NCBI GenBank assembly: GCA_036258795.1
Contig: DATACZ010000172.1
Location: forward strand, 1 to 5,011
Origin: DATACZ01 sp036258795
GTDB taxonomy: Bacteria; Actinomycetota; CADDZG01; JAHWKV01
Length of the DNA stretch: 5,011 bases
Direction of reading: 5' to 3'
The position numbers were made by a program, and so were the translations under genes. The notes beneath the pieces were generated by a model. That model made no database searches, had not been told where the DNA came from, and saw nothing but the letters and a program-made list of their open reading frames with translations. Of the stretch, positions 4,800 through 5,011 are shown piece after piece (within the stretch, counting starts at the first letter, position 1; each line of letters starts with the position of its first letter).

Positions 4800-5011
4800 T
4801 CAGGCTGCTGGTGCCGTTAGGACCCTGGGACCATCCGCGGTGACCGCTACGGTGTGCTCGAAGTGAGCGGAAAGGCTGTGGTCGGCGGTCACCACCGTCC
4901 AACCATCATCCAGGACCCGCGTCCGCCATCCTCCCATGTTTACCATCGGCTCTATGGCGAGGACCCAACCCTCCTCGAGCACCGGGCCCCGCCCGGCCGG
5001 TCCAAAGTTCG
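4800..5011 (-). CDS. map: Methionine aminopeptidase, type I (C-terminal 69 residues, 5' part beyond window)
   Basis: Methionine aminopeptidase removes the initiator methionine from nascent proteins when the next residue is small. Only the C-terminal quarter is in the window, beginning NFGPAGRGPVLEEGWVLAIEP and ending VLTAPAA. Two of the five dinuclear-metal ligands are visible: the glutamate in AIEPM and the glutamate in HFEHTVAVT. They are 31 residues apart, the same spacing as Glu204 and Glu235 of the E. coli enzyme. The SLSAHFEHT segment is the usual family wording. The rest of the gene, including the catalytic His, two Asp and His ligands, lies off the right edge. Its place before infA is the standard adk-map-infA order; adk would be expected further out. 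The reading frame ends in TGA at 4802-4800. Confidence 0.96.
   Translation of the reverse strand, partial: NFGPAGRGPVLEEGWVLAIEPMVNMGGWRTRVLDDGWTVVTADHSLSAHFEHTVAVTADGPRVLTAPAA

Noticed and set aside
1..5011. Mobile element, CRISPR array, phage or defence genes, tRNA or rRNA
   Set aside because: No transposase, spaced-repeat array, attachment site or RNA gene structure was seen; conserved minus-strand genes fill nearly the whole window.

Overview
This window is a ribosomal-protein and RNA-polymerase gene cluster, read entirely on the minus strand, so transcription runs from high to low coordinates. In that direction the order is map (3' end only), infA, rpmJ, rpsM, rpsK, rpsD, rpoA, rplQ, truA, rplM (5' part only). 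This is the conserved distal end of the S10/spc/alpha cluster joined to truA and rplM(-rpsI), an arrangement common in Actinomycetota and Bacillota. High G+C, GTG starts, the wording of the RpoA C-terminal domain, the tail-extended L17 and the SERSER-type repeat suggest an actinobacterial relative. IF-1 and S13 are not of the classic Streptomyces/Mycobacterium wording, so a deep or uncultured lineage is plausible. This assignment is inference from remembered family sequences, not a search.

Layout from the right: 4800-5011 holds the last 69 codons of methionine aminopeptidase. A 135-base gap (4665-4799) follows, with two overlapping inverted repeats and at most a weak promoter-like hexamer; it is the only sizeable non-coding stretch. 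infA (4422-4664) abuts rpmJ (4308-4421), which is 4 bases from rpsM (3926-4303). A 72-base spacer containing a short tandem repeat separates rpsM from rpsK (3467-3853). rpsK overlaps rpsD (2841-3467) by one base, rpoA (1869-2822) follows after 18 bases, and rplQ (1208-1876) overlaps rpoA by 8. truA (442-1191) lies 16 bases beyond rplQ. After a 67-base gap, rplM starts at 374 and runs off the left edge.

The genes serve one purpose: building and starting the translation and transcription machinery. They encode 30S proteins S13, S11 and S4, 50S proteins L36, L17 and L13, initiation factor IF-1, the RNA polymerase alpha subunit, a tRNA pseudouridine synthase and the N-terminal methionine peptidase. 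Tight junctions imply co-transcription and translational coupling.

I found no undescribed system; this is a core housekeeping region. The most unusual sequence feature is that rpsM has no ATG, GTG or TTG at its conserved first codon. An ATC sits exactly where Met1 of S13 belongs, with a well-spaced Shine-Dalgarno sequence and no usable in-frame start upstream. Lesser points are the repeat overlapping the rpsM stop, the paired palindromes before infA, the long basic-then-acidic tail of L17, and a small hairpin that could hide the rplM ribosome binding site.
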